The position numbers and the translations under genes were made by a program. From positions 1-13,335 of the forward strand of contig CAZUSU010000001.1 of the NCBI GenBank assembly GCA_964623315.1: DNA of 13,335 nt. Reading direction: 5' to 3'. The notes below the pieces were generated by a model, which saw nothing but the letters and a program-made list of their open reading frames with translations, had not been told where the DNA came from and ran no database searches. Shown one piece after another: positions 4,892 to 11,790 of this stretch (the stretch's first letter is position 1; each line of letters opens with the position of its first letter). The DNA comes from CAZUSU01 sp964623315 (GTDB lineage Bacteria > Patescibacteriota > Patescibacteriia > Magasanikbacterales > 2-02-FULL-50-9b).

Positions 4892-6754
4892 TTAAGGAAG
4901 TTTTGCATTTAAATTCACTTGATAGTGAATCTTGAATGCAATATCAAGCGGGGACAGTGAGGCATTTAATCCTGCCAGAGATCCGGCGTTATACGCGCCG
5001 CTTGCCGCGCCCAGCGCATAATTGTTGCGCGTGTTTACTCTGCTTGCAGAAAACACGAGCTGATACGCCGACCCCGGCGTCACCGCCAGTGGCTCACGAA
5101 AATCAACGCGCGTCCACGTGGGTTGATCCGTTGAGTTGACTGCGGATATTGCGGACGGCAAAAGTGTTGCGGTACCCAACACCGTTCCGCGATCTTTAAT
5201 ATCCGCACGGATAAGCACGTTGGGATTATTTTGTTTGCGTACAACAAATGAAAATCCTTCAATCATGGATTGGGTCGGAATAAAAGTTTGTGAGAGCCGA
5301 CTGTCCGCTGATGATGACGCGAATGGCACGAACAATTGCACACTATCAACAAAGGTATCGGTCGGATGCGTAACGCGTTGCAAAAAATCTACGCCTGAAA
5401 CTGTTTTGTTGGAAGTTGCCGGCGCTGAAATTTCCGATGGTGCACTGTCTTGCGGCCCGCGAAAACTTCCCACGAGTGAACGCGTATTATTGAGCGTGCG
5501 CGCATTGTCTTGCGTTGCGGCGCCCAGAGGAGCCGCGCCGGAGCCAAACGTTACATTCGGCGTTGAAAAAAAGGGTAGTCGAATACAAGTTCGCCGCGGG
5601 CAGTCATATGCCATCACCGTGCGAAACGACGCGCCCGTATCTTGATACGCTTGCGAATATGAATATCTGCCCTGATACTCTCCGCTAGAAGTTGCCGGAT
5701 CATGTTGTGCGCCCATCACGTGTCCCAATTCATGAACGAATGACAGATTGGAGAGGCACCCGAGCTCAACAACAGTGAATGCGCGGGATTCCTGCGTCGC
5801 ATAATTTACGTTATCCATCGGATCGCTCATGCCGCAATAATCCGCGGCGTCGGCAATAAAAAGGGTTACCGCATCCGCGGCGTACTGGTCGCGCAGTGCG
5901 TGCACGCTTTCCAAATACCCGTCATTTTTTGTTTCAAGCCGGTCCAAATCTGTTTCAAAACTGTTTGACTCATTATATGAAATCTCTGCCGCATGCACGA
6001 GATTCAGTTGCTGTTTCACCAAACTGTTTTCATACGACAAATTTGCATCCGCAATCGCAAGATCAATCAGGTCTCTGATTGCGTCTTCGCTTCCCGCGGC
6101 TTCGCGCGCTTCACGCGTGTACAAAATCATCACGTCAATGGTGGTGGTTGCGCTTGTTCCGACAATAGTGGCCGTTGGCACATTCGTGCCCACGGGCGTG
6201 CTCGCTGTTTTTTTGCGCAGATGTCCGTCGCGCGGAAATTTCGATGGGTCAACTTCATACACCACCTGCTCGCCGGTTTCGCCGCGCCGAATTTCGTACA
6301 CGACACTGCCGGTATAAATGTTGGCGACTGCGGTTTCGCCGTTCACCACTATGCTCACGATACTGTTTGGCATATTCTCAATTTTTCCCCGACCAACTAT
6401 TTTTCCGCTTTGAAGCGTTTCACTTCGTTCAATTATTGCATTGTACGCAAGATTTTCAAATAACTGGAGCGGAATGCGCCCTTTTAAAACCTGCTTGCCC
6501 TTTTTCAATTCTTTGAATTGACCGAAATTTATCCGCGCCACAGCGCTCCGTTTTACGGCCCCGTGTTTCAAAAATTTTTTGTTGATTCCGGTTGGAACGC
6601 CGCCCACACCGATTTGATTCTGTAGCAGTGGCACAGCCGGAAGCGATTTTTTTGTTTCCCTTATTTTAATCACCGCCGCAAGGGTGGTGCCAGTTGTGGC
6701 GATCACGGCAAAACCGGCAATAAAAATAATGAGCATGTTGCGAGGGTTGTGCAT
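4892..6754 (-). CDS. Secreted reprolysin-like (M12B-type) zinc metalloprotease with C-terminal beta-rich domain
   Basis: A 620-residue exported protein. The signal peptide is at about 1-27 (MHNPRN, then a hydrophobic run, with a likely cut after TLA/A). A pro-region lies at about 50-200, with the GRGKIENMPNSIVSIVVNGE pattern seen in precursors of this family. The catalytic domain is at about 205-435, with the zinc site HELGHVMGAQHD (341-352; His341, Glu342, His345, His351) and Met-turn VMAY (Met381). Four cysteines (307, 333, 385, 390) could form disulphides. The last ~180 residues are rich in S, T, V and aromatics and look like a beta-sandwich adhesion domain. The substrate is unknown; attack on surface or host-cell proteins is conjecture. 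The start at 6754 is chosen because TGC TATACT lies nine bases upstream. An alternative ATG at 6787 has AAAGGA seven bases upstream and would add 11 residues. It converges with rplA. Confidence 0.88.
   Translation of the reverse strand: MHNPRNMLIIFIAGFAVIATTGTTLAAVIKIRETKKSLPAVPLLQNQIGVGGVPTGINKKFLKHGAVKRSAVARINFGQFKELKKGKQVLKGRIPLQLFENLAYNAIIERSETLQSGKIVGRGKIENMPNSIVSIVVNGETAVANIYTGSVVYEIRRGETGEQVVYEVDPSKFPRDGHLRKKTASTPVGTNVPTATIVGTSATTTIDVMILYTREAREAAGSEDAIRDLIDLAIADANLSYENSLVKQQLNLVHAAEISYNESNSFETDLDRLETKNDGYLESVHALRDQYAADAVTLFIADAADYCGMSDPMDNVNYATQESRAFTVVELGCLSNLSFVHELGHVMGAQHDPATSSGEYQGRYSYSQAYQDTGASFRTVMAYDCPRRTCIRLPFFSTPNVTFGSGAAPLGAATQDNARTLNNTRSLVGSFRGPQDSAPSEISAPATSNKTVSGVDFLQRVTHPTDTFVDSVQLFVPFASSSADSRLSQTFIPTQSMIEGFSFVVRKQNNPNVLIRADIKDRGTVLGTATLLPSAISAVNSTDQPTWTRVDFREPLAVTPGSAYQLVFSASRVNTRNNYALGAASGAYNAGSLAGLNASLSPLDIAFKIHYQVNLNAKLP
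4903..4941. repeat. Compound hairpin at the rplA/metalloprotease convergence
   Basis: TTGCATT (4903-4909) pairs with AATGCAA (4935-4941), and ATTCACT (4913-4919) with AGTGAAT (4924-4930), leaving a small internal loop and a TGAT tetraloop: 14 pairs in all. It starts 12 bases after the rplA stop and lies in the last codons of the metalloprotease gene. There is no T run after it on either strand, so it is not a standard intrinsic terminator; it may protect the rplA mRNA end. Confidence 0.45.
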
Positions 6755-6763
6755 AACGCTGAA

Positions 6764-6772
6764 AGTATAGCA
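6764..6772 (-). promoter_or_regulatory. Extended -10 promoter of the metalloprotease gene
   Basis: The minus strand reads TGC TATACT, then nine bases, then ATG at 6754. The TGn extension and five of six hexamer matches make it strong without a good -35. If it is the main promoter, the upstream ATG at 6787 would not be in the mRNA. Confidence 0.55.
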
Positions 6773-6775
6773 CGC

Positions 6776-6805
6776 TTGCTTTTTCATAACCATTTCCTTT
6801 ACAAT
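6776..6805 (+). promoter_or_regulatory. Candidate promoter of the dcd cluster
   Basis: TTGCTT (6776-6781), 18 bases, TACAAT (6800-6805). The -10 matches five of six positions, the -35 three. It would give a leader of about 16 bases before the dcd ATG at 6828. A second, weaker extended element TGG TAATTT ends eight bases before that ATG. The promoter overlaps that of the divergent metalloprotease gene. Confidence 0.4.
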
Positions 6806-6827
6806 ACATCTGGTAATTTTACCGCTT

Positions 6828-7379
6828 ATGTTAAGCGACAAAGATATTCGCGCCGCACTCGCCGCAAACCGCATTACAATTGAACCGCTGGGAGAAAATG
6901 CAATTCAGCCGGCAAGTGTTGATTTGCGTCTCGGCAATTCATTCTGGATTTTTCCGGCCGGCGAAGAGCCGTTGGATTTATTCAAACCCCTCATTGAGGG
7001 CGTTGATCGTCAAGCCGTGATTGCGGAAGAATTTATTTTACAGCCAAACACGTTTGTATTGGCAACGACCAATGAACACGTCACCATGCCGAATGATTTG
7101 GTTGCGCGCATTGAAGGAAAAAGTTCGCTGGGCCGTCTTGGATTATTCGTCCACATTACCGCGGGATTTATTGATCCGGGATTCAGCGGCACCATCACGC
7201 TGGAGCTCCTCAACGTGTCCGGCCGCGCGCTCCTGTTGCGCGCAGGAATGAAAATCGCGCAGTTGAGTTTGCAGGAGCTTTCATCCCCCGCCGAACGCCC
7301 GTACGGACATCCGTCGCTGGGCAGTAAATATCAAGGACAGTCCGCGGCAACACCCAGTTTGTATCATCTCAACAAATAA
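6828..7379 (+). CDS. dcd: dCTP deaminase, probably the dUMP-forming (bifunctional) type
   Basis: A 183-residue protein of the dUTPase-fold family. Visible motifs are IQPASVDLRLG (26-36), the block EGKSSLGRLGLFVHITAGFI (96-115) running on into DPGFSG, and TLEL with the probable catalytic Glu126. The ending GSKYQGQSAATPS (165-177) resembles the C-terminal arm that closes over the nucleotide. The THxTAGFIDPGFSG..TLEL and SKYQGQ..PTPS patterns are closer to the mycobacterial and archaeal enzymes that turn dCTP directly into dUMP than to the E. coli enzyme that stops at dUTP; this assignment is an inference. It opens a cluster with a P-loop kinase two bases downstream, then thyX and a dTMP kinase gene, so it probably supplies dUMP to ThyX. 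No Shine-Dalgarno sequence precedes the ATG. Confidence 0.93.
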   Translation: MLSDKDIRAALAANRITIEPLGENAIQPASVDLRLGNSFWIFPAGEEPLDLFKPLIEGVDRQAVIAEEFILQPNTFVLATTNEHVTMPNDLVARIEGKSSLGRLGLFVHITAGFIDPGFSGTITLELLNVSGRALLLRAGMKIAQLSLQELSSPAERPYGHPSLGSKYQGQSAATPSLYHLNK

Positions 7380-7381
7380 TT

Positions 7382-7927
7382 ATGAAAAAGGTTTTCGGTT
7401 TTGTGGGTCACGTCGGATGCGGTAAGGGCGTGGCGTGTGAATATGCGGTAAAAAAATACGGCGCGTCTACCTATAGATTTTCCACCATGCTACGCGACAT
7501 TCTTGACCGTCTGTACATTGCAAAAAATCGAGTTAATTTAATTCAGCTTTCTGAAATTTTGCGTCATGGTTTTGGCGAAGACACCATGGCACATGTCATT
7601 AAAAATGAAGTTGATGCGGATGCACATGAGCTGATCTGCGTTGATGGCATTCGCCGGCTTGCAGATATTGGCGAGCTCAAAAAACTGCCGCACTTTGTGC
7701 TCGTGCATATTGTGGCGTCTCCTGAAATACGCTACAAACGCATCATCGCGCGCACGGAAAATGTGGGCGACACCACCAAAACTTTTGAACAATTTTTGCA
7801 AGAAGAACAGTTACCAACCGAACTTTCAATTGACGAGGTTGCGGCCAAGGCCACTCTCACCATCTCCAACAACGGAACGGTTATGGAATTTGAAGCCGCG
7901 CTCAATAAACTGATATGCGAGCGGTAG
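7382..7927 (+). CDS. P-loop nucleotide kinase-like protein, substrate unknown
   Basis: A 181-residue protein with an N-terminal Walker A loop GHVGCGKG (9-16) after a hydrophobic strand. A VDGIRRLADIGELKK segment (87-101) is followed by the strand FVLVHIVASPEIRYKRIIAR (105-124). This order and the DGIR-x-E motif recall the archaeal UPF0200 / dephospho-CoA-kinase-like nucleoside monophosphate kinases (AAA_18 group). It starts two bases after the dcd stop, so the two are co-transcribed and perhaps translationally coupled. Its place between dcd and thyX suggests a deoxynucleotide kinase, for example acting on dCMP, dUMP or dTDP. Dephospho-CoA kinase is the main alternative. The substrate cannot be read from the sequence. 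Confidence 0.8.
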   Translation: MKKVFGFVGHVGCGKGVACEYAVKKYGASTYRFSTMLRDILDRLYIAKNRVNLIQLSEILRHGFGEDTMAHVIKNEVDADAHELICVDGIRRLADIGELKKLPHFVLVHIVASPEIRYKRIIARTENVGDTTKTFEQFLQEEQLPTELSIDEVAAKATLTISNNGTVMEFEAALNKLICER

Positions 7928-7930
7928 CTC

Positions 7931-7959
7931 TTGTGATTTAATCACCTCCCTGCTAAAAT
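7931..7959 (+). promoter_or_regulatory. Promoter of thyX
   Basis: TTGTGA (7931-7936), exactly 17 bases, then TAAAAT (7954-7959), with TGC just before the -10 (extended type). It predicts a start near 7966 and a leader of about 65 bases, the longest in this cluster. Confidence 0.6.
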
Positions 7960-7977
7960 ATCCCCAGCTCTTTTACT

Positions 7978-8016
7978 CGGCCGCCCCTTCCATAGGAATG
8001 CCGCGTTTTTTATTTT
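7978..8016 (+). promoter_or_regulatory. Possible attenuator hairpin in the thyX leader
   Basis: CGGC (7978-7981) can pair with GCCG (8000-8003), and TTCC (7988-7991) with GGAA (7995-7998), with a six-base bulge on the 5' side. Two bases later come TTTTTTATTTT (8006-8016). The layout looks like a weak intrinsic terminator between the thyX promoter and its ATG. The stem is short and interrupted, so the call is tentative. Confidence 0.28.
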
Positions 8017-8030
8017 AGCCCATCATCGCT

Positions 8031-9566
8031 ATGCCTCTTGAATCCCACCAACGTGACATTTTTGCCATTACCGGTTTGGCGCCGGAAGTACAGGCCGTTG
8101 CCTTTGCTAAATATTCCCGCTCCCAAGAATCAGTAAAAACGACGATAGACGAATTGACGGACGAAAAGTCCGCAGAGTTTCACGAAAAATGGGTCATTGG
8201 CTATGGCGACGCGTCTGTGGCCGATATGGCAATTATTGCCATTGCGCTGGAAAATGTTTCCATGATTGCAAGCAAGGCGGTGGAGGATTTTCGCCTCGCG
8301 TCGTATCAGGAAAAATCCACGCGCTACGTGCCGTTTGACCCCACGCGTTATCATCGGCCTAAAAGTTTTACTGAAAATTCGGAGTGTGCCGCAGTGTATG
8401 AAAACGCCATGCAGGATTTGATGAACGGCTACACGCACATTTTGGAAAAAATGACGGAATATTTTCGCGCAAAATATCCCAAGCCGGACGACATCACGGA
8501 CAAACAATTTGAACACAAATTACGCGCGCGGTCGCTTGATGTGGCGCGATATGTGCTCCCCGTTGCCACGCTTACCAATTTAGGAATGATCGCGTCGGCT
8601 CGTGAAATTCGGTACATGATTTCACGCTTGAACGGCAGTCCTTACGGTGAAGTCCGCGAAATCGCCGCAGAAATTCAACAAGCGGCGCTTGCCAATGCGT
8701 ACAATCCGAACATAAAAAAAATTGATCCGCTGTTGGTGCGTCTCGGCGAACACGGCGTGCCGGATGAACTGATTGAACAGTTACGCACCACTCTGCACCT
8801 CACGGTAAAAGGCGCACCCACGCTTATTAAATTTACGGACCCGCGCGAATACCACATTAAAAAAGATCGTATCGCCGCCATTGCCGGCATGTTTTTAGGC
8901 GACGATGCGCCACCGTATGATGAACCGCGCGTTGATTTAATTAACGACACCACACCCGAAGATGAATTAATCGCCGGTTTATTATATCCGCACAGTACGC
9001 TTTCATTTCGTACGCTCGCGGAAAAATCGCGCGCATTGGCAACAGCGCAAAAAAGAGAGCTCATCGCGGCCATTAACGAAAATCGTTCGTCATTTGATAA
9101 TTTGAGCCGTGAATTTGAGGTAGGAAACCATTTTGTATTTGATACGCTCATGGACTACGGCGCATACCGCGATCTTCAGCGCCACCGATTGACGAGTCAG
9201 TTAAATCAGCCGCTGTCGCCCGCGCACGGATTTGAAGTACCGCGCGATTTGGCAGACGCCGGCCTTCTCACCTACTACCAAGATTTGTTAGGCCGCAACG
9301 CCACCGCATTTGAAGCGCTGGCAGTCACCAATGTTAATGAGGCGCGTTTTGTGCTGGCCATGGCATGGCGCAAACGAACGGTGTTCAAAATGAATGTACG
9401 CGAGTTGTATCACATCATAGAGTTGCGCTCGCGCAGTGGCGGACATTTTTCCTATCGGACTTTGGTGTACGACATGTACGAATTACTGCGCCGTCACCAC
9501 CCCCTGCTTGCCGAACACGTACGCGCCGTCAAAATGAATTTTGACGCAGATTTTTTTGGACGCTGA
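8031..9566 (+). CDS. thyX: Tandem flavin-dependent thymidylate synthase (two fused ThyX-like domains)
   Basis: ThyX methylates dUMP to dTMP using methylene-THF, FAD and NADPH. Single-domain ThyX is about 220-270 residues; this protein has 511, with two ThyX-like halves. Half 1 (about 15-225) has DASVADMA (60-67), where ThyX has H-SVLEH. It then has FRLASYQEKSTRYVPF (87-102), equivalent to the RHRxxSxNExSxRY signature but without the leading RH, and ARYVLP with a closing YGEVREIA (205-212). Half 2 (about 310-500) has YPHSTLSF, then RHRLTSQLNQPLS (384-396), which keeps RHRxxS but loses ExSxRY, and a conserved NVRELYHIIELRS tail (455-467). The active site may therefore be shared between halves. 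It stops with TGA; the dTMP kinase ATG begins one base later. It has its own promoter within the dTTP cluster. Confidence 0.88.
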   Translation: MPLESHQRDIFAITGLAPEVQAVAFAKYSRSQESVKTTIDELTDEKSAEFHEKWVIGYGDASVADMAIIAIALENVSMIASKAVEDFRLASYQEKSTRYVPFDPTRYHRPKSFTENSECAAVYENAMQDLMNGYTHILEKMTEYFRAKYPKPDDITDKQFEHKLRARSLDVARYVLPVATLTNLGMIASAREIRYMISRLNGSPYGEVREIAAEIQQAALANAYNPNIKKIDPLLVRLGEHGVPDELIEQLRTTLHLTVKGAPTLIKFTDPREYHIKKDRIAAIAGMFLGDDAPPYDEPRVDLINDTTPEDELIAGLLYPHSTLSFRTLAEKSRALATAQKRELIAAINENRSSFDNLSREFEVGNHFVFDTLMDYGAYRDLQRHRLTSQLNQPLSPAHGFEVPRDLADAGLLTYYQDLLGRNATAFEALAVTNVNEARFVLAMAWRKRTVFKMNVRELYHIIELRSRSGGHFSYRTLVYDMYELLRRHHPLLAEHVRAVKMNFDADFFGR

Positions 9567-9567
9567 T

Positions 9568-10272
9568 ATGTTTATCATGATTGATGGCGTTGACGGCTCC
9601 GGCAAAACAACTATCGTACGCTGTTGGCGCGAAATGTTTGAAGCGCGTGGCGAACGGCTCTTTGATGCGGTTGCGTTTGAAAAACGCACCGGCCGCATCC
9701 CAACGCTCGCCGACGCGGGCAATGCGCGCATTATTATTTCTGGTGAACCAACCTATGCCGGCGTTGGCAAAATTTTACGCGACACCATGCTCCGCAACGG
9801 CGCGCCCTTTACCGCGCGCCAAATTACAGAAGCGTTTGCCGAGCAACGTCGCGAATTATATGAGGCGCTCATTATTCCGGCGCTGGCACTCGGCGTTCAT
9901 ATTGTGCAGGACCGTGGTATTTCCACCTCACTTGCCTACCAACCCACCATGTCGTCAGAGGTTACCGAATCATTTGTTACCACACTGCCGGGCAATATAC
10001 TCGCGCTAGAACATAGGCCGGACACGTTGGTGTTGTGCGCCATTCCGCCGGACACCGCGTTGGCGCGTTTAGCGGGGCGTGCAGAAAAAAATGACGACGC
10101 CATTTTTGAAAAACGCGATTATGTCATACGGCTCGTTGAACGGTTCAATGCGCCGTCATGGAAAAAATTTTTAGAAGATCGCGGCACAAAAATTATTTCG
10201 TTTAACGCCGACCAACCGCTCGCGCTGGCTATTCGCGATGCGCAACGTTTACTTGCCGATCTGCTATACTAG
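9568..10272 (+). CDS. tmk: dTMP kinase (thymidylate kinase)
   Basis: A 234-residue P-loop kinase that phosphorylates dTMP to dTDP. It has the Walker A loop GVDGSGKTT (7-15), GEPTYAGVGKILRD (59-72), which corresponds to the REPGGT..G..IR region of dTMP kinases, and QDRGISTSLAYQ (114-125), the DR(Y/H)..S..AYQ motif with Gly in place of the aromatic residue. The closing ERF segment is at 191-193. A stretch of about 25 residues (30-54) before the EP motif is longer than usual. The frame is open nine codons further upstream, but the ATG at 9568, one base after the thyX stop, gives the expected N terminus (FIMIDGVDGSGKTT). Coupling to thyX, whose product it uses, is likely. Confidence 0.87.
   Translation: MFIMIDGVDGSGKTTIVRCWREMFEARGERLFDAVAFEKRTGRIPTLADAGNARIIISGEPTYAGVGKILRDTMLRNGAPFTARQITEAFAEQRRELYEALIIPALALGVHIVQDRGISTSLAYQPTMSSEVTESFVTTLPGNILALEHRPDTLVLCAIPPDTALARLAGRAEKNDDAIFEKRDYVIRLVERFNAPSWKKFLEDRGTKIISFNADQPLALAIRDAQRLLADLLY
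10262..10270 (+). promoter_or_regulatory. Extended -10 promoter of gatB (near-leaderless mRNA)
   Basis: TGC TATACT ends nine bases before the gatB ATG at 10280 and overlaps the last codons of the dTMP kinase gene. Element and spacing are identical to those before the metalloprotease gene. Confidence 0.5.
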
Positions 10273-10279
10273 CCCCCGT

Positions 10280-11713
10280 ATGCGTCTTGAACCTGTCATC
10301 GGACTTGAAATTCATGTACAGCTTAAAACAGCGTCAAAATTATTTTGTGCCTGCGATAATCGGGGTGAATTATTAGCGCCGAACACGACCATCTGCCCCA
10401 TTTGTGTGGGCCACCCAGGCACGTTGCCGTCGCCTAATCGTCGCGCCGTTGAATACGGTATTTTATTGGGACTCGCATTGAACTGCAAAATAGCGCCCCG
10501 CTTGAAATTTGATCGTAAACATTATTTTTATCCAGACCTCCCCAAGGGATATCAAATTTCACAATTTGATGAACCGTTGTGCGCCGATGGATTTTTTGAA
10601 TTTGATGGCGTACGCGTGCGCATTGAACGGTCGCATTTGGAAGAAGATGCGGCTAAATCGTTTCATCAGGGCGATTCCACCCTCATTGATTTTAACCGCG
10701 GCGGCACCCCACTCATGGAAACGGTCACGCATCCGGATTTTAAAACGCCGCAAGAAGCGCGCTTTTTTTTACAGGAGTTGCGGGCGCTCGTGCGCGCACT
10801 TGGCATTTCCGAGGGTGACATGGAAAAGGGACACCTGCGCTGTGACGCAAATATTTCACTGCGCCCCGTCGGCGAAGAAAAACTATACGCCAAAACCGAA
10901 ATAAAAAATATCAACAGTTTTCGCTCCGTGGAACGCGCGCTCATCTACGAGATTAAACGGCAAACCGAATTGTGGGAGGCCGGCACACCACCCGCCGACA
11001 GCAGTACGCGCAACTGGAACGACGTAAAACATATCACCGAAGAATCGCGCACCAAAGAAGCGGCGCACGACTACCGTTTTTTTCCGGAACCTGATATTCC
11101 GCCGTTTGATTTAAGCGCCATGGTTGCCGCGCTGGCCGACTCATTACCAGAATTACCTGCCGCGCGCCGCGCGCGCTTTATGCGCGAATATGGTTTTACC
11201 GCCGCCGCCGCGCGCCAGCTCATTGATGCCGAGGATCTGGCATCTTTTGCCGAACAGGTGATGTCAGAACTCGGCGACCCAACACCGCGCACGGCTCATT
11301 TGGTGTCCGGTTGGTTGTTAACAAAATATCTTGGCACGCTTAATGAGCTCGGCCGCCTATTCACCCCCCAAACAATTTCACCGGAAAATTTTGCGGAATT
11401 TTTATCTCTCGTCAGCACCAACAAACTCAATTCAACACGCGCCCAACAGGTGTTACGTATCATGATTGAACGCGGCGCCGATCCGTCGCATGTTATGGAA
11501 GAAATGGGGGCTGTCGCCGAAGCGGAAAATTCCTGCGACGAAAGGGTGAGGCAGGTTGTCGCTGATTTTCCCAAACAGGTTGCTGAATATCAGGCGGGAA
11601 AAGTCGCGGTACTGCAATTTTTAGTGGGGCAAGTTATGAAAAAAACCGGCGGGTCGTCTGATCCGGTTGAAATCGCACAAGCAATTAGGCATCTGTTGGA
11701 CGACGCGCGCTAA
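10280..11713 (+). CDS. gatB: Aspartyl/glutamyl-tRNA amidotransferase subunit B
   Basis: A 477-residue protein, normal length for GatB. It starts EPVIGLEIHVQLKTASKLFC, contains the four-cysteine zinc site (Cys23, Cys25, Cys39, Cys42 in CPICVGHPG), then the HYFYPDLPKGYQISQ motif, the RGGTPLMETVTHPD segment, the kinase-like core, and the C-terminal YqeY/GatB tail domain with VGQVMKKTGGSSDP near the end. With GatA and GatC it phosphorylates and amidates Glu-tRNA-Gln or Asp-tRNA-Asn. gatA and gatC are not in the window. The frame is open 14 codons upstream, inside the dTMP kinase gene, but family conservation begins at MRLEPVIGLE, so ATG 10280 is chosen; it is also nine bases after an extended -10. 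No Shine-Dalgarno sequence is seen. Confidence 0.96.
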   Translation: MRLEPVIGLEIHVQLKTASKLFCACDNRGELLAPNTTICPICVGHPGTLPSPNRRAVEYGILLGLALNCKIAPRLKFDRKHYFYPDLPKGYQISQFDEPLCADGFFEFDGVRVRIERSHLEEDAAKSFHQGDSTLIDFNRGGTPLMETVTHPDFKTPQEARFFLQELRALVRALGISEGDMEKGHLRCDANISLRPVGEEKLYAKTEIKNINSFRSVERALIYEIKRQTELWEAGTPPADSSTRNWNDVKHITEESRTKEAAHDYRFFPEPDIPPFDLSAMVAALADSLPELPAARRARFMREYGFTAAAARQLIDAEDLASFAEQVMSELGDPTPRTAHLVSGWLLTKYLGTLNELGRLFTPQTISPENFAEFLSLVSTNKLNSTRAQQVLRIMIERGADPSHVMEEMGAVAEAENSCDERVRQVVADFPKQVAEYQAGKVAVLQFLVGQVMKKTGGSSDPVEIAQAIRHLLDDAR

Positions 11714-11741
11714 AGCCAAGCGCTAAAAAGGCAAAATGAAA

Positions 11742-11766
11742 TGTGTAACATTTTTGTGTAACATTT
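11742..11766. repeat. Two tandem 12-base repeats between gatB and the convergent gene
   Basis: TGTGTAACATTT occurs at 11742-11753 and again at 11755-11766, with one T between (13-base period). Each copy with its flank also contains AAATGT/ACATTT self-complementarity, giving a weak AT-rich hairpin followed by T5 on the plus strand. It is in the 77-base gap between the convergent stop codons and may act as a weak terminator or be a protein site. Confidence 0.4.
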
Positions 11767-11790
11767 GAAAGTAACCAAAACAGACCACCA

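Noticed and set aside
5136..5645. 169-residue plus-strand open frame inside the metalloprotease gene
   Set aside because: It is antisense to a well-supported gene with a catalytic motif, has no start signals, and looks like a shadow frame.
9564..9566. TGA as a sense codon (SR1/Gracilibacteria code)
   Set aside because: TGA ends thyX exactly where the next gene begins, and no in-frame TGA interrupts the conserved proteins.
9541..9567. In-frame upstream start for the dTMP kinase gene
   Set aside because: It overlaps the thyX end and adds residues not seen in the family; the ATG one base after the thyX stop fits better.
10238..10279. In-frame upstream start for gatB
   Set aside because: The 14 added residues lie inside the dTMP kinase gene, and GatB conservation begins at MRLEPVIGLE.
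11711..11741. GCGCTAAA repeats after gatB as a terminator stem
   Set aside because: They are direct, not inverted, repeats and no T run follows.
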